64,000 bases of DNA from Dallia pectoralis (GCA_029465975.1 CM055741.1:5674906-5738905), one strand, 5' to 3'. Shown: positions 1 to 12,989, numbered from the stretch's first letter. Notes: generated by a model from the sequence alone, not told the origin. Made by a program: numbers and translations.

Positions 1-3000
1 CCATGTACCTTTGACAGCTCCGAGGGAGGCGATGGCCTCCTGCACTGTGGTGAACTTCTCCAACAGCAGCACACTCTGCTCCTCCTCAAAGCCCAGGTCC
101 TACAGGGAGGAGGGAGAAAGAGAGAGGGGGCGGTAGGGAGATGGATCAAGAAGGAGAGCACCCAGCCATCTCCTCACCGCGCTCCTTTAACTCCACTCAC
201 CGTGAGCTGCAGGACCTTACAGTTGAAAAGTTCCACAGAGGCCTCCTCACAGTCCGGGTCAAGGGTCAACACCTGTTCCATGGCCCTCTGGGCCTCCTCA
301 TACCGCTGGAGGAGAAGAAGAGGGAGGGGCAGAAGCGGGTGGGGCAGGAGAGGGAGAGGCAAATGGGCGGAGCGTAGCGGAGGTGGGGAGAGATGAGGAG
401 AAGGTAAGAGCCCGATTACAGACACGACTGTCACGTTCACAGCAGTGATCTGAGGTAGCTGACCTTTAACCCCATCAGTGCGCTCCCCTTTCGGAAGTGT
501 CCCTTCGGCCAATTAGGTGCGAGCTGGATGGACTTCTGAGCGTCAGACAGGGCGGAGTTGTAGAGCTCGAGACACCAGTAGCAGTACGAGCGATTCCCAA
601 AAAACCTGACCGGGAGAGACGGAGGAGAGAGAGAGGAGAACAGCGGGAGAGGGAGGTTACACCATGGAAGAAAAGTGGTGTCACATCAGGGTCAAAGGTC
701 GGAGGCGTACCTGTGATCGTTGGGGTCACAGAAGATGGCATCAGAGAACTTCTCCACAGCCTGGGTGTACTGGCCCTGTTTGAACAGCAGAATGCCCGTC
801 TCTGGAGGGCACAAAAACACACAAGGTTCAGGCGGGGGTCACTTGTATTCGTCATCACCATGAAACCGTTCGGCTGATGGACCGAGACTGTGCCACAGGG
901 TCGCCGTCCCGGCCACAAGTTGGTGAACGCGGGGCGATATCATATGGGTGTGGGCACTGGCATCGTTCCTCCGGACAAAATTTGACCAAAAAAAGGAGAA
1001 CCCACCCCGAGACACCAGCAGAGCTGCGGGGGTCACGGGGGAGAAAAGCGGGGGTCACGGGGGAGAAAAGCGGGGTCACAGGGAAGAAGGCGTTACCAAC
1101 CCGTTTGTGCTGCACCCTTTATCTTGTCAGAATCGGAGCTCATCACCTGAAAACACACGCGGTAAGATGGGCATCAGTGAATGTGTGTGTGTGTGTGTGT
1201 TTGTGCATGTACACACACACACACACGTATAAACGCCGAAATGCACGCGCGGTCTCCCTCACCTCAATCGCCCTGGTCTCGTTCTCCTTGTTCTCCCTGG
1301 AGGCGTGGCCTGCTCTGCTCCGCCCCCTTGGCCTGATGTGACTGGCTGCGTTGGCCACAAACGCACTGCTCACGTCCCATTCCGGCTCCTGCGGAGAGCG
1401 GGCGTGACCGCATTACAGGGACTTAAGCAAATCAAAATGGCCCCAGGTTACACATCAGGTCCCCTTGCGTATCCACAACTCCCTCCTACCTCCTCCGGGG
1501 CCCTTCCAGGGGGCTGGCTGTTCCCCTTGTTCCCAGACGCGGCCAATGGAGGCGGAGGGGGAGGAGCTACAACCCGCTCCTCCTCCCTGTGCTCGTCCTC
1601 TTCACTTTCGCTCTCGGACTCAGAACCAGCTCCTCCATCCCGCTGCGGTCTACACTCTCCGCTCTTCTCCTTCTCTAGTTTCTTCCGTTCTTTCTGGCGC
1701 TGTGAAGAGGAAGGGTAACCAGGGAACCTGGGTGATTGGAGTGAAGAGGAGGAGGAGGAGGAGCGAGGCACTGGTAACAGGGGAACAGCTGTGGACGATG
1801 ACACGGGTGCTTCTTTTCAATTTCTATTTGAATGCGGAACGTTGTGTCTGCGGATCGCTGTCTGTGATTGGGTGCGTCGAAATCTCATTGGCGCTACAAC
1901 AACCAATTAAAAGACCGTTGCAACAAGAAACACCCCTCTGACCTTGTCACTTCTCTTCGTGTACTCACCTTTCTCTTGGCACGGCGTCTATCTGCTCTTC
2001 TCCGGATCTTCTCCTCCTCACTCAACCCCTCCTCCCCAGTCAGGGTCTCTCCACCAGGGACTGGACCTTCTCGTCCTCCACAGTCCATGTCCTCTTGCTC
2101 ACCTGGACCATCTGAAAACCCACAAGCAGAAAGCGAACTGATTTACAGGACCGTCAGCCAGTGTATATACCATCAGGATTTTACATAAACAGCCAGCCAG
2201 TGTATATACCATCAGGATTTTACATAAACAGTCAGCCAGTGTATATACCATTAGGATTTTACATAAACAGCCAGCCAGTGTATATACCATCAGGATTTTA
2301 CATAAACAGCCAGCCAGTGTATATACCATCAGGATTTTACATAAACAGTCAGCCAGTGTATATACCATCAGGATTTTACATAAACAGCCAGCCAGTGTAT
2401 ATACCATCAGGATTTTACATAAACAGCCAGCCAGTGTATATACCATCAGGATTTTACATAAACAGCCAGCCAGTGTATATACCATCAGGATTTTACATAA
2501 ACAGCCAGCCAGTGTATATACCATCAGGATTTTACATAAACAGCCAGCCAGTGTATATACCATCAGGATTTTACAAAAACAGCCAGCCAGTGTATATACC
2601 ATCAGGATTTTACAAAAACAGCCAGCCAGTGTATATACCATCAGGATTTTACAAAAACAGCCAGCCAGTGTATATACCATCAGGATTTTACATAAACAGC
2701 CAGCCAGTGTATATACCATCAGGATTTTACATAAACAGCCAGCCAGTGTATATACCATCAGGATTTTACATAAACAGCCAGCCAGTGTATATACCATCAG
2801 GATTTTACATAAACAGCCAGCCAGTGTATATACCATCAGGATTTTACATAAACAGCCAGCCAGTGTATATACCATCAGGATTTTACATAAACAGTCAGCC
2901 AGTGTATATACCATCAGGATTGTACATAAACAGTCAGCCAGTGTATATACCATCAGGATTGTACATAAACAGTCAGCCAGTGTATATACCATCAGGATTG

Positions 3001-3943
3001 TACATAAACAGTCAGCCAGTGTATATACCATCAGGATTGTACATAAGCAGTCAGCCAGTGTAATAACCATCAGGATTGTACATAAGCAGTCAGCCAGTGT
3101 AATAACCATCAGGCTAGTACAGTAACAGTCAGCCAGTGTATATACCATCAGGCAAGCACAGTAACAGTCAGCCAGTGTATATACCATCAGGCTAGCACAG
3201 TAACAGTCAGCCAGTGTATACACTATCAGGCTAGCACAGTAACAGTCAGCCAGTGTATACACTATCAGGCTAGCACAGTAACAGTCAGCCAGTGTATACA
3301 CTATCAGGCTAGCACAGTAACAGTCAGCCAGTGTATATACCATCAGGCTAGCACAGTAACAGTCAGCCAGTGTATATACCATCAGGCTAGCACAGTAACA
3401 GTCAGCCAGTGTATACACTATCAGGCTAGCACAGTAACAGTCAGCCAGTGTATACACTATCAGGCTAGCACAGTAACAGTCAGCCAGTGTATACACTATC
3501 AGGCTAGCACAGTAACAGTCAGCCAGTGTATACACTATCAGGCTAGCACAGTAACAGTCAGCCAGTGTATACACTATCAGGCTAGCACAGTAACAGTCAG
3601 CCAGTCTAGTCTACAGTAGCAGCCAGTGGCTGTCTGTAAGGAAGGAAAAGTTTAATTCCCAAGCGGTATCTTCCCAGTGACGACCAGAAGGCGGAATGTG
3701 TGGGAACACAAATATAAAGACGGATCAATCTCTGGAGGGAGATTTCTCTGTCAACACGAGCCAGTTAGCCACACACACACACACACAATTAAAACCGTGA
3801 ATAACACACAAGACAAAAAATGTATTGGTCCTGGTCATCCTTACACCAGATATTGTATTGCCCTACCGAAGAAACAACAGACTGTATTCATCACTGCAAA
3901 AATTGGGCTGCCTATGAGAACGTATCCTACTGCGCTATAAAAG

Positions 3944-3982
<39 letters not shown>

Positions 3983-4177
3983 TGTGTGTGTGTCTGTGTG
4001 TGTGTCTGTGTGTGTGTCTGTGTGTGTGTCTGTGTGTGTGTCTGTGTGTGTGTCTGTGTGTGTGTCTGTGTGTGTGTCTGTGTGTGTGTCTGTGTGTGTG
4101 TCTGTGTGTGTGTCTGTGTGTGTGTCTGTGTGTGTGTCTGTGTGTGTGTCTGTGTGTGTGTGTGTGTGTCTGTGTGT

Positions 4178-4235
<58 letters not shown>

Positions 4236-4309
4236 GCGTGTGCGTGTGCGTGTGCGTGTGCGTGTGCGTGTGTGTGTGCGTGTGCGTGTGTGTCTGTGTG
4301 TGTGTGTGT

Positions 4310-4365
<56 letters not shown>

Positions 4366-7300
4366 ACAGACTCCATATCCCATGATATGACACGCAATGT
4401 TAGTGTGCAAAGCAGTGGAAATATAGCAATACAGCATCTTGACAGGGGGTTGTACGCTTTGGGTAAAATACATGTTGGACCATGCAAAAATGTGCCCACT
4501 GTAACACAACCAAAACCTTTACCGTATTAACATACAAAAATACATGGCCAGACTCAATAGTGAACAACATGAGAGGGAGAGAGGGAAATAGAGAAAGAGG
4601 AAGTGCGCGTCTCATTTCCATGCACCTGGGTTTACCGGTGGTGCGGCAGGCCAGACAGAAGGAAGAGATGGTGTCCAAATGACACCGCAACCCCCAACCA
4701 CGTCCCTTACAGAAGCCCTTATAGAACCCAGGGTACGAACAGAGAACCACAAAGGAAATGAGGAGTGAGCTGGAACTCTTGAGGAACATACGTATGCCCA
4801 GAAATAGAACCGCTAACCGGCCAATCAGCAGGCCCGCTGCCTGGGTCAATGGAATGAAAGAAACCCGATCTGCTTGGCTTCCGCTGTTAGACTCAAACAC
4901 ACCCAGGGAAAAGGACGGCATTAAAAGCAGTAAGGAATGGAGAGGAAGTGAAAGAGGAGACTAATGTGTGTGTGTGGGTGTGTTGGGGGGGTTGATTTGG
5001 ATGAACACATCAGGTAAATGGAATATTACTCCTATCATCATCATCGTCGTCAACAACAGATCTCATTAAGGCCTATATGTAATAATGGCATTGAAATCAA
5101 GCAATGTCTATTTGTCAGTCCAGTACGCTACCAAACCAGCCGCAACCCTGACCATAAACCAGCCGCAACCCTGACCATAAACCAGCCGCAATCGCAACCC
5201 TGACCATAAACCAGCCGCAATCGCAACCCTGACCATAAACCAGCCGCAACCCTGACCATAAACCAGCCGCAATCGCAACCCTGACCATAAACCAGCCGCA
5301 ATCGCAACCCTGACCATAAACCAGCCGCAATCGCAACCCTGACCATAAACCAGCCGCATACCAGCCGTAACCCTGACCATAAACCAGCCGCAACCCTGAC
5401 CATAAACCAGCCGCAATCGCAACCCTGACCATAAACCAGCCGCATACCAGCCGTAACCCTGACCATAAACCAGCCGCAACCCTGACCATAAACCAGCCGC
5501 AATCGCAACCCTGACCATAAACCAGCCGCATACCAGCCGTAACCCTGACCATCATCCAGCTGTATCTTGGCAACAGTCCATCTTCTGAGGAAATAACTGT
5601 TGCAAAAATGGTGTGTAATAAAAGATCTAATCAGACCGGTGGATGTTAGAGCTACACCGTTAATGCTGATGTCATCTCTGGCCGGCTTACACTGTTCAGT
5701 TTGGTGAAATGTATTCGTTTTAAAACAGAAAATGATAGCAAACCTCTTCAAAACTGGTTAGACAACATCATCTTTGTTCTACACAATTTCATTGGAACAA
5801 TCTGTAAAATTGATTTAACCTGAATAGAACAACCGCTCGCTCCAGACAAATGCTAATTTACAGTAATTAGGAATAAATCCTGAACTACGGTATTTTATTA
5901 TATCAGCACTGGGCATTATTACACTGGCCGGGTAGTCCAAAAGTAGTCACAGAACTTATATCAACCAAGACAATAATGGCAAATCGGTTGATTATTTTGA
6001 AGTCGTTCTCCTCATCAACTCTTTCTTAGACAGGAATTCACATATTTGGACTCTACAGGTTTTTCCCTTGATACCTAGCTAACTGTGTTCACGATCTGCT
6101 TTGAGTCATAGTGTTTGTTTGAAGCTGTTGTTTTCCAATGTAACCACCGCCATTTTGTTTGATTATAATGTAACTGGGACAGATTGTCAGAGTGGGGTTG
6201 GTTACGGAGACTCATTATTTATTATTGACTCGCCAGCTCAGCCACGCCCCCTGAGCCACACCCCTCGCCTCAGCCCCCCCCAACATCGCCTGGCAAGGGT
6301 TTTTAGATGTGAATGGTGTAATAACGGAAGAAACTACACACAGAGGAAACCCATGGCAAACGGGCAATAATAATGAAATATGAAACCATTTGCGCTGTTA
6401 AGAGCTGCTAGAAACAATGACAAAAACATGAGTTAAAAAATAAGGTTTAAAAAGAGGAAGGCCGGAGCTCCTCGGGGCATTAAAAAGTACAAAACTCATC
6501 ATCATATATCATTTTGTCCCTCAGATTGTGGCAGATGGTCAGATATTTTGTTCATTTATCCACTCTGCATCTCTCTCTCCCTCCTTCTGTATATCTCTCT
6601 TCCGCTAACTCCACCTCCCTGTCTTTCTCTCCTCCTCTCACGCTCTTCCTCTAGCTCTCTCTGCATCTCCGTCTCCGTCTTTTTGGGGAGACAGAAATGA
6701 AACCGTGGCAGTGTGTCTGTGGTTTTGTTGTTACACACAGAGAGAGTCACCCGTCCTCCCATTTGACAGATTCCTGTCTCCCTTGTGTAATACAGATTCT
6801 GCTTAATCACTTTATCATACTATAACTATATCATTACACTGTTTTACTGTGTTTAAATGTGTAACATTCTGTTTAAGTTTTACGTTACCACATTTAACTG
6901 TACAATCTATAATACGGTATTGCATTCGATTATAGTCCTTTGCATTCAGTTAATCACATTTCCAGACTTTAAAAGTCCTGCATGTGTGCGTTTCTGTTCG
7001 AACACATCCACAAATGTTGAGTGACAACCAGAGGACAACTCCACAGCTAAAAGACTGAGGACAACAAAACCATTAGCAACTAATCTTTACCCAAAACGTG
7101 GTCCTATACGTCATGTAGGGCCTAGAGAACTAGGGTACCATTAGAAACAAATCATTTTTAATAAATGTTACTGCAAAACTTCCCCAGCAGTGTGCACGAC
7201 ATGACTGCAATCAGATAGATCTCATTTTAATATCTTCCACAAAATAAAACTGTTAGCCCGCGCTAGGGACTTAGCAAAACAGCCAGATCGTCTCGTCGGC

Positions 7301-9504
7301 AATAGCAGTATTCGCAGGGCCGTCAGTGTTGTTCTACTCAAATCTCTGGGGTTTTTTCAGAACGAAAGTCTTGCAAAATTGGTCAGACGCTCGGTTTGAT
7401 GATTTGGTGTTCACGGGGTCAGTAATACAGTTGCGATGACACCGGAGTTAATTCCCCAGCTGGCCACATTTCTTTCCAAAACGCTAATGACATCCAGAAA
7501 TGTAGACTTCTGGTTTGTTTTGTCAGAACCACAATCACAGCCAACCCTACAGTATTCCAATCATCACCATCGTCGTTGGTTTCCTTCAACTGTCGACCAG
7601 CCTGAATTTATGACACTAAAAAGGTCAGGTATTCCTCAGTACTCCAACTAGTACTGCAACTTCCTGTAGCAGACCTGTTGGCACCGCCCAGATCTCTGTA
7701 ACCGTGGTAGAGGCACTGCAACAACATGACTTCCATCGGAGTTGCCACACCTTACATCATCTGCTCCTTCCAACATATCGCATCTGCTGACACACTTCCG
7801 ACATGACTGGACGTTTTGCAAACAGAAGTGTTAAAGGCTTATTTACTCAAACTTCTGAATAATGTTTCCAGTGTCACTTTGGGTGAAAAACATTTTATGC
7901 CACCAACAAACCTACAGCATAATTAGGTTTCGGCATAACAGAAATATAGCAACGTTGGTAACGTATAGTTTGTGCAAAGCCCGGTTCACTAGTTTGAGTC
8001 CAAAGGGGAAACCGGATAAACTAATATCGAACTATACATGTATTTCCTAAGGAACTGCAGTGTTTCCCTTGAAGTGCTGCATTTCTGCGGCAGCAACACA
8101 GCAAACTGTTTTGTGTGATGACACTATGGCTGTGGCCGACGCTTTCAGACAACAAGCCCCCGTGCCTAAAACAGCGCCAGACACCTTTTATCTGTGTTAC
8201 TGCAGATATCAAATCAAATGCTCCACATTCAATTCTGATTTTTTTTTATCTCGCCAAAGTGCTTTTTCATTTTGCTCTGACACGCAGGGGGGGAAAAACA
8301 TGTGCCCTGGTCACCATGACCTCTGTCACTCTTATCAATGACTCTGTCGCAATCCTTGTTACCCAAAATGCGTCTCACAGATGTACATGACAATTGTTGA
8401 ATGAATCATATTCCCACAAAGAACACAAGTTCTTTAGACAACTCTTGCTCTTTGTCCCGAAAACTTTTACTCGTCCACCTCCAGTTCTTCTCAGCCGGTT
8501 TACCACCACGGGCATACTTGGCCTCTCCACAGGGGGTACCTAAAAACACTCAATAGCCCAAAGTGAAATACTAGTGAAATTAACAACAGGGGATACCCCT
8601 AGAGATTTCCAAGCATAGCAATATTCTGTTGGTGGTACAGTGTCCGAAAACCGTTGGGAACCACTGTTCTAGGCTATAGCCAACCTTCTATGAACACAAT
8701 CGTGTGGCCTTGACCTGGGATAGCCTTCTGTTCTCTGGGGCTACCAAAAACACGGAATAAACTAACAGCATTCCAATCTAAAGCCGGTGATGAATTGTAG
8801 TTTATTCGAGTCAGATGTGTCAGCTTGTCCTCATAAAGAGCCAGTCCACTGTGGACAGCAAATGCATAGCAAAGGAGAATTGACCTGATAACTTTACAAT
8901 CTCACACTTAAACTTAGACCACCGGTGGAATTAGTCGTCAGTGCCCGTATACGTTTTCGGGGGACATAAAGTCCATTTGCAGCCAACAGGACTGTGAGCT
9001 ATAATATACAGAACTGCACGGGTGACTCTCATAATGAAAACCAAGTCTCAAATTCCAATGACGCCCGTAGGCATGTACGCACACGCAAGAAGCCGTAGAA
9101 AGTGAGAAAACATATTGAATTTAAAAAGCTACAATGCTTGTGACATATTGACAGCAGAAGTTAGGGAGCAGGGAAACCACGGAAGGGTCTATTCGGTAAC
9201 GTAAAGCACATGTATTACGTGAATAACACATTATCACATCGCTTATTATCGCAATATCCCATTTGGAGTTTGTTTTTTTAACTTTTTGCTTGTTTTAGCG
9301 ACCCGTCAACTTAAACAACTCGATTGGCCCCCAGGCACACATGTGTGGACATTTACGTGTTCCGTAATTACGGTATAATGTTTTGTTCCGATGAGCTCCT
9401 TATTTTAGTTCAAACTTTGCAACGAGTATATGGGACTTTTACTCACCGCCTCCAATGCCGAGCAGTCGGCAGATGCCTCTTGTGAACTTCATCAGTTCGA
9501 CCAT
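1..9504 (-). CDS. TTC31-like tetratricopeptide-repeat protein (3' end outside window)
   Basis: I assembled nine exons on the minus strand: 9504-9447, 2111-1969, 1699-1490, 1388-1263, 1146-1101, 801-711, 605-464, 305-201 and 99-9. All have AG/GT borders and matching phases and give 337 residues before the window edge. The start codon at 9504 opens MVELMKFTRG; exon 1 ends in phase 1 and joins exon 2 to make an Asp codon. Residues about 58-80 are a basic, Lys/Arg-rich segment. A Ser/Glu-rich and proline-rich linker follows, then the EPEWDVSSAF block (138 on). TPR-type helices run from about 196 to 292, including the HRFFGNRSYCYW and NWPKGHFRKGSALMGLK motifs typical of TTC31. Such TPRs bind protein partners; no catalytic residue is seen. 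Exon 5 (1146-1101) is the weakest call because its donor is GTTGGT. Some fish relatives carry a further C-terminal domain, which would lie beyond base 1. Orthology to TTC31 proper is not certain. Confidence 0.8.
2151..3605. repeat. 39-bp minisatellite, about 37 copies, in intron 1 of the TTC31-like gene
   Basis: The unit begins GTGTATATACCATCAGG and is 39 bp, a multiple of three, so long false reading frames run through it on both strands. Copies fall into ordered blocks. The left block carries a TTTTACATAAACAG core, with three copies reading TTTTACAAAAACAG. Next come copies with TTGTACATAAACAG, and the right third has GCTAGCACAGTAACAG. It lies wholly within the 7.3 kb first intron and starts about 40 bases upstream (in gene sense) of the exon 2 acceptor. 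Confidence 0.97.
3942..4363. repeat. Compound (TG)n / TGTGTGTGTC microsatellite
   Basis: About 420 bases of TG dinucleotide. It is interrupted at 10-base intervals by a TC step across roughly 3980-4190, then by TGCG variants at 4228-4290, then pure TG again. Open frames of Cys-Val or Thr-His repeats across it are artefacts. It lies in intron 1 of the TTC31-like gene. Confidence 0.97.
5132..5552. repeat. Composite minisatellite (23/29/34-bp units)
   Basis: A core of AACCCTGACCATAAACCAG plus CCGC (23 bp) is repeated. In some copies it is extended by AATCGC to 29 bp; in others it carries an extra ATACCAGCCGT (34 bp). The three unit types alternate in a higher-order pattern. It lies in intron 1 of the TTC31-like gene. 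Confidence 0.95.
5560..9440. other. Rest of intron 1 of the TTC31-like gene; no gene recognised
   Basis: This stretch is mostly AT-rich unique sequence. It includes a pyrimidine-rich patch at 6560-6660. Short open frames here have no recognisable domain. Around 8490-8690 is sequence resembling dispersed fish repeat ends, but I could not assign a family. Confidence 0.5.
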
Positions 9505-11220
9505 CCAGCATTATCAGAAGGAGTAGGAAATGTTTTGGGAAACTAGAGCCCTTGAGAGGAGCTTGGAGCCACGCACGGTAGTAGACTATAACAGACACAC
9601 AGCCTGGTGGCCAATCGATCTCCTTTGTTCCCTCGGCTGACTGGATCCGCAGGTTTCTGAATGCAGCCCAGCTACCTGATCAAAGTCAATGTGTCCACAT
9701 TTCAGAAGTGATCAAACTGTCTGCTTGGGGAATTTCAGGCGAGCTATTACACGATGCTTTACGATATCTCCGGCTCTGATACACACGTATGTGCTCAGCT
9801 CATGACCAAGTGGGAATGGCTTATATTACACGCCGGGTTAAGTCGTTCACATGCTTTTAAATGCATGATAAACATCCGGTTGTCTAATAACTCACAAATC
9901 AAAATCGAACTTATAGGGACCTGTTAGATGTAATCATATTATGTTATAGTGATAAAACCTAAAGTGGCGACCTTGAAAAAAGAAAACCACTAGTCTGCGG
10001 GTTCGAGATGCACATTAAACTCTACAATATTAGTATATTGTACAAAAATAAAGGTAGCTATATTAACGTTATTATCAATGCAGTCTTCTTATTATGAAAT
10101 TTCGGAGCTCAAGGAAGTTTCCCACTAATTACTAATTAAAGGCCCGTTACAATTTTGTTGTTCCTGTCTACGTGGTAAACATAAAGAAAGTTTGAGAAAG
10201 TATGCAGAATATTTTTAAAGGTCGTTGTTTGAACATTTAAAGTCACAGAAAAGGGCATATTCGCTTAACAGTACAAATAATTGTCTGATCCCTTCAATAA
10301 TAAAACGTCCAAACCAGATTGGACCGACATATAGTTTTAGAAGCCCCTCAATATCCGAGTCTATGCAGAACTGCGCAGAATGTGTATTAATGTATCGGAT
10401 AATCTACTTCTATGGTGGTGTACCTGGTACCACTGCAGAATGTGTATAAATGTATCGGTTAATCTACTATATGGTGGTGTACCTGGTACCACTGCAGAAT
10501 GTGTATAAATGTATCGATAAATCTACTATATGGTGGTGTAGCTGCGGTACCACTGCAGAATGTGTATAAATGTATCGGTTAATCTACTTCTATGGTGGTG
10601 TACCTGATACCGTAACATGTGGTGTAATGGCGCGTAGAAATTATAATTGGCTCAACCGCAGCAACGTTTCCTGCATGTTGGCATTTTTCTGTCTGGCACC
10701 GCCTTTCTCTTGCCTTAAAGGACCGACGTGAAAATGAAACTCAAATATTGTCTGAACACTGGGCAAATGAAAAACGAAACATATAATAAGCAGATGATTG
10801 CGTTGGGAATTAAATTAAATTAAACATTTTGTTAATGGATTTTAGGTTAACTCGGAAAAGATAAGTTAATTAAAAAGTAAATTAATGTCCCTGTCTCTCT
10901 CTTTCGGTCTGTCTAAAGATCTCGTTTTACCCAAACTAAATGTAATTAAAATGAAATTAGTGCTGCTGGAAAAACTAATTTGGCATGAGAAAAAACGTAT
11001 GTAGTGGTTCGTGATATAGGAATAGTGTAATAAATAACGACATTGAAATATAAACATCGTACAGTAGTACAACCAAACTACATCCGTTTCCAACGTACTC
11101 AACAACATTGTTTGAATGTTGTCAACAATATGTTACTTTAACATTGCCCTGTAAAGCAAGGCCCACATGTTATGTACAAGCCAATTGCTGGATAAATAAT
11201 ACTGACCGACACACAATTAA
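9505..11220. other. Intergenic head-to-head region between the TTC31-like gene and V-ATPase e
   Basis: The two genes are transcribed away from each other with 1.9 kb between their start codons. The TTC31-like promoter should lie just right of 9504; a CCAAT occurs at about 9611, but no TATA box is obvious. Apart from the four-copy repeat at 10371, I see no coding signal. Confidence 0.5.
10371..10616. repeat. About 60-bp tandem repeat, four copies
   Basis: The GCAGAATGTGTAT motif recurs at spacings of 60, 59 and 61 bases. Each copy also contains ATGTATCG and a GGTGGTGTA segment. Copies have diverged by small indels. Confidence 0.9.
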
Positions 11221-11398
11221 ACCAATGAGAGTCTGCAATCCAAACGCACTCGACCAATCAGAGGCTTTATGATAGAACGGGGCGGTAGCAAACTGCTTGT
11301 GCATTATAAGGACGATAGCGAATCCGTTGTTGCTGTCATTTTAAAGACCTAATTTGATATTTATTTTAATTTCTCCTGCTGATCGATTCCCTTTTACG
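11220..11398 (+). promoter_or_regulatory. Probable V-ATPase e promoter and 5'UTR
   Basis: Upstream of the start codon at 11399 are, in order, a CCAAT box (GACCAATCAGAGG near 11253), a GC box (GGGGCGG near 11279) and a TATA-like GCATTATAAGG near 11301. Their order and spacing fit an RNA polymerase II promoter with transcription starting around 11330. This is inferred from motifs only. Confidence 0.55.
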
Positions 11399-11782
11399 AT
11401 GGTTTCCCACTCGCTTGCGCTGCCGATGATTTGTTTCACGACGTTATGGGCGCTGGTGGGAATCGTAGCACCGTTTTTCGTTCCAAAAGGACCAAACCGA
11501 GGGTATGTGCAGTATTCTACCGCTATCCGTTCAAACGCGAACATGACCGAAAATATTGTGTTGTCGTTAAATCTTTTATTTTTGCATTTATGCTTTAGGC
11601 CATTACATGTTGTATATATTGTTATTGCACGGATATGTTCCTAAATGTGCCTCGGATTGTGATAAATGAATTATCAGGACGACTGTAGGCCGCGTCGTGA
11701 TGTCCTCTGTCATTACTGCTATTGGCCAATGCAGCTCGAACTTATCGATGACACTAAATAGGCAATAATAATAATAATGATG

Positions 11783-11836
<54 letters not shown>

Positions 11837-11947
11837 GTGCGTGTGTGCGTGTGTGTGTGTTTGCGTGTGTGCGTGTGTGCGTGTGTGCGTGTGTGCGTGT
11901 GTGCGTGTTTGCGTGTGTGCGTGTGTGCGTGTGTGCGTGTGTGTGTT

Positions 11948-12013
<66 letters not shown>

Positions 12014-12369
12014 CACGTGTGTAGATATCTGTTGTGTTCTGTATTAACGTGTGAACGATGCCTTCCCTGTTGCAGGGTTGTCATCACTAGTCTGATTTTG
12101 ACAGCTGTCTGCTGCTGGCTATTGTGAGTATGGTTGGGCTGGGATTTGTCGCTGCAGGATCGTTTTTTAAATGTGTACTTTTTTATCATATGACTAAAGA
12201 CATGCCGTATTTCATAACTAGATAAATTGTGTGTGTGTACGTACGTGTGTCGGCATGTGTATGTGTGTGTCCCAGCTGGCTGATTGCGATTCTGGCCCAG
12301 GCCAACCCTTTGTTTGGACCTCAGCTGAAGAACGAGACCATCTGGTACCTTCGGTACTTCTGGGAATAA
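11399..12369 (+). CDS. atp6v0e1: V-type proton ATPase subunit e (Vo sector)
   Basis: Three coding exons, 11399-11502, 12076-12123 and 12276-12369, give 81 residues, exactly the family length. Residues about 6-27 and 36-58 are hydrophobic membrane segments. They flank the invariant VPKGPNRG loop (28-35) and precede WLIAILAQANPLFGPQ and the conserved C-terminal KNETIWYLRYFWE. Subunit e is a small two-helix membrane component of the proton-pumping Vo ring complex in endosomes, lysosomes and other acidic organelles. The N-terminus (HS.ALP.I.FTT.W) looks more like vertebrate e2 than e1. Its neighbour on the same strand, a CREBRF homologue, instead suggests e1, since ATP6V0E1 and CREBRF are adjacent in human. 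The e1/e2 assignment is therefore tentative; the family is not. Confidence 0.93.
11784..12012. repeat. GT/GTGTGTGC microsatellite in intron 1 of V-ATPase e
   Basis: About 230 bases of GT dinucleotide with periodic GC and TT interruptions. It ends about 60 bases before the exon 2 acceptor at 12075. Confidence 0.97.
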
Positions 12370-12985
12370 AATCAGGTCAGTAACAGACACACACACACAC
12401 ACACACAAGCGCTGTTATCCCGAGCAGCTTGCAGGTACTGCGCCTCCTGCCTGGACACAGCAATATAACACAAACCCCTGAGATCCCATATTAATCTTAT
12501 AAACATGTTACTAACGATATTACAACTCTACATAGTAGTGTGATGTCATAGACGTGGTGTGCGGTCTCATACACCCAAGAGCCAATCAGAATTGACGATT
12601 CAAACCCATTGGAATATTTAGCATGGCATTTATGAGCTTGAATAAGTACCAATAGTTGCCCATGGGATATCTCTCTCTTACTCTGCCCTTTCCTCTGGCT
12701 TCTTCTGCAGGGTCACACTCTCTGTGATGATGCTACCAGGTCTCCTTCCTCTCCCTCCATCATGGACTGTGTTCCCTTACTCTATTCCATTCCTCCGCCC
12801 TAAAGTCGTTGTTACGTTACAGTGACGTTCCCAGAGTGTTGTGCTTTGCCATACGAGCCTTGCTTCGTTCAGTCAGGCGGTTGGGACTCTAACAATCACG
12901 TTGTTTCTAAATTGCAATTTCATCTGTGAGAATAACTAATGCCTAATACTACTTGCCTAGAAACATTGTGCTAACACTAAATACT
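12370..12985 (+). other. Probable 3'UTR of V-ATPase e containing an intron
   Basis: Six bases after the stop codon a good donor occurs (ATCAG then GTCAGT at 12376). A strong acceptor, a pyrimidine tract ending TTCTTCTGCAG, ends at 12710. Splicing would leave a non-coding last exon starting at 12711. A junction only six bases past the stop should not trigger nonsense-mediated decay. The transcript end is not visible to me. Confidence 0.5.
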
Positions 12986-12989
12986 GCTA

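Noticed and set aside
2099..3574. A 491-codon minus-strand frame and a 300-codon plus-strand frame
   Set aside because: Both are translations of the 39-bp minisatellite; the unit length divisible by three keeps frames open. The left end overlaps a real exon of the TTC31-like gene only by chance of frame.
3820..4530. Long Cys-Val and Thr-His proteins around 3820-4530 and similar ones at 11603-12408, 54751-55408 and 55725-56141
   Set aside because: They are translations of dinucleotide microsatellites.
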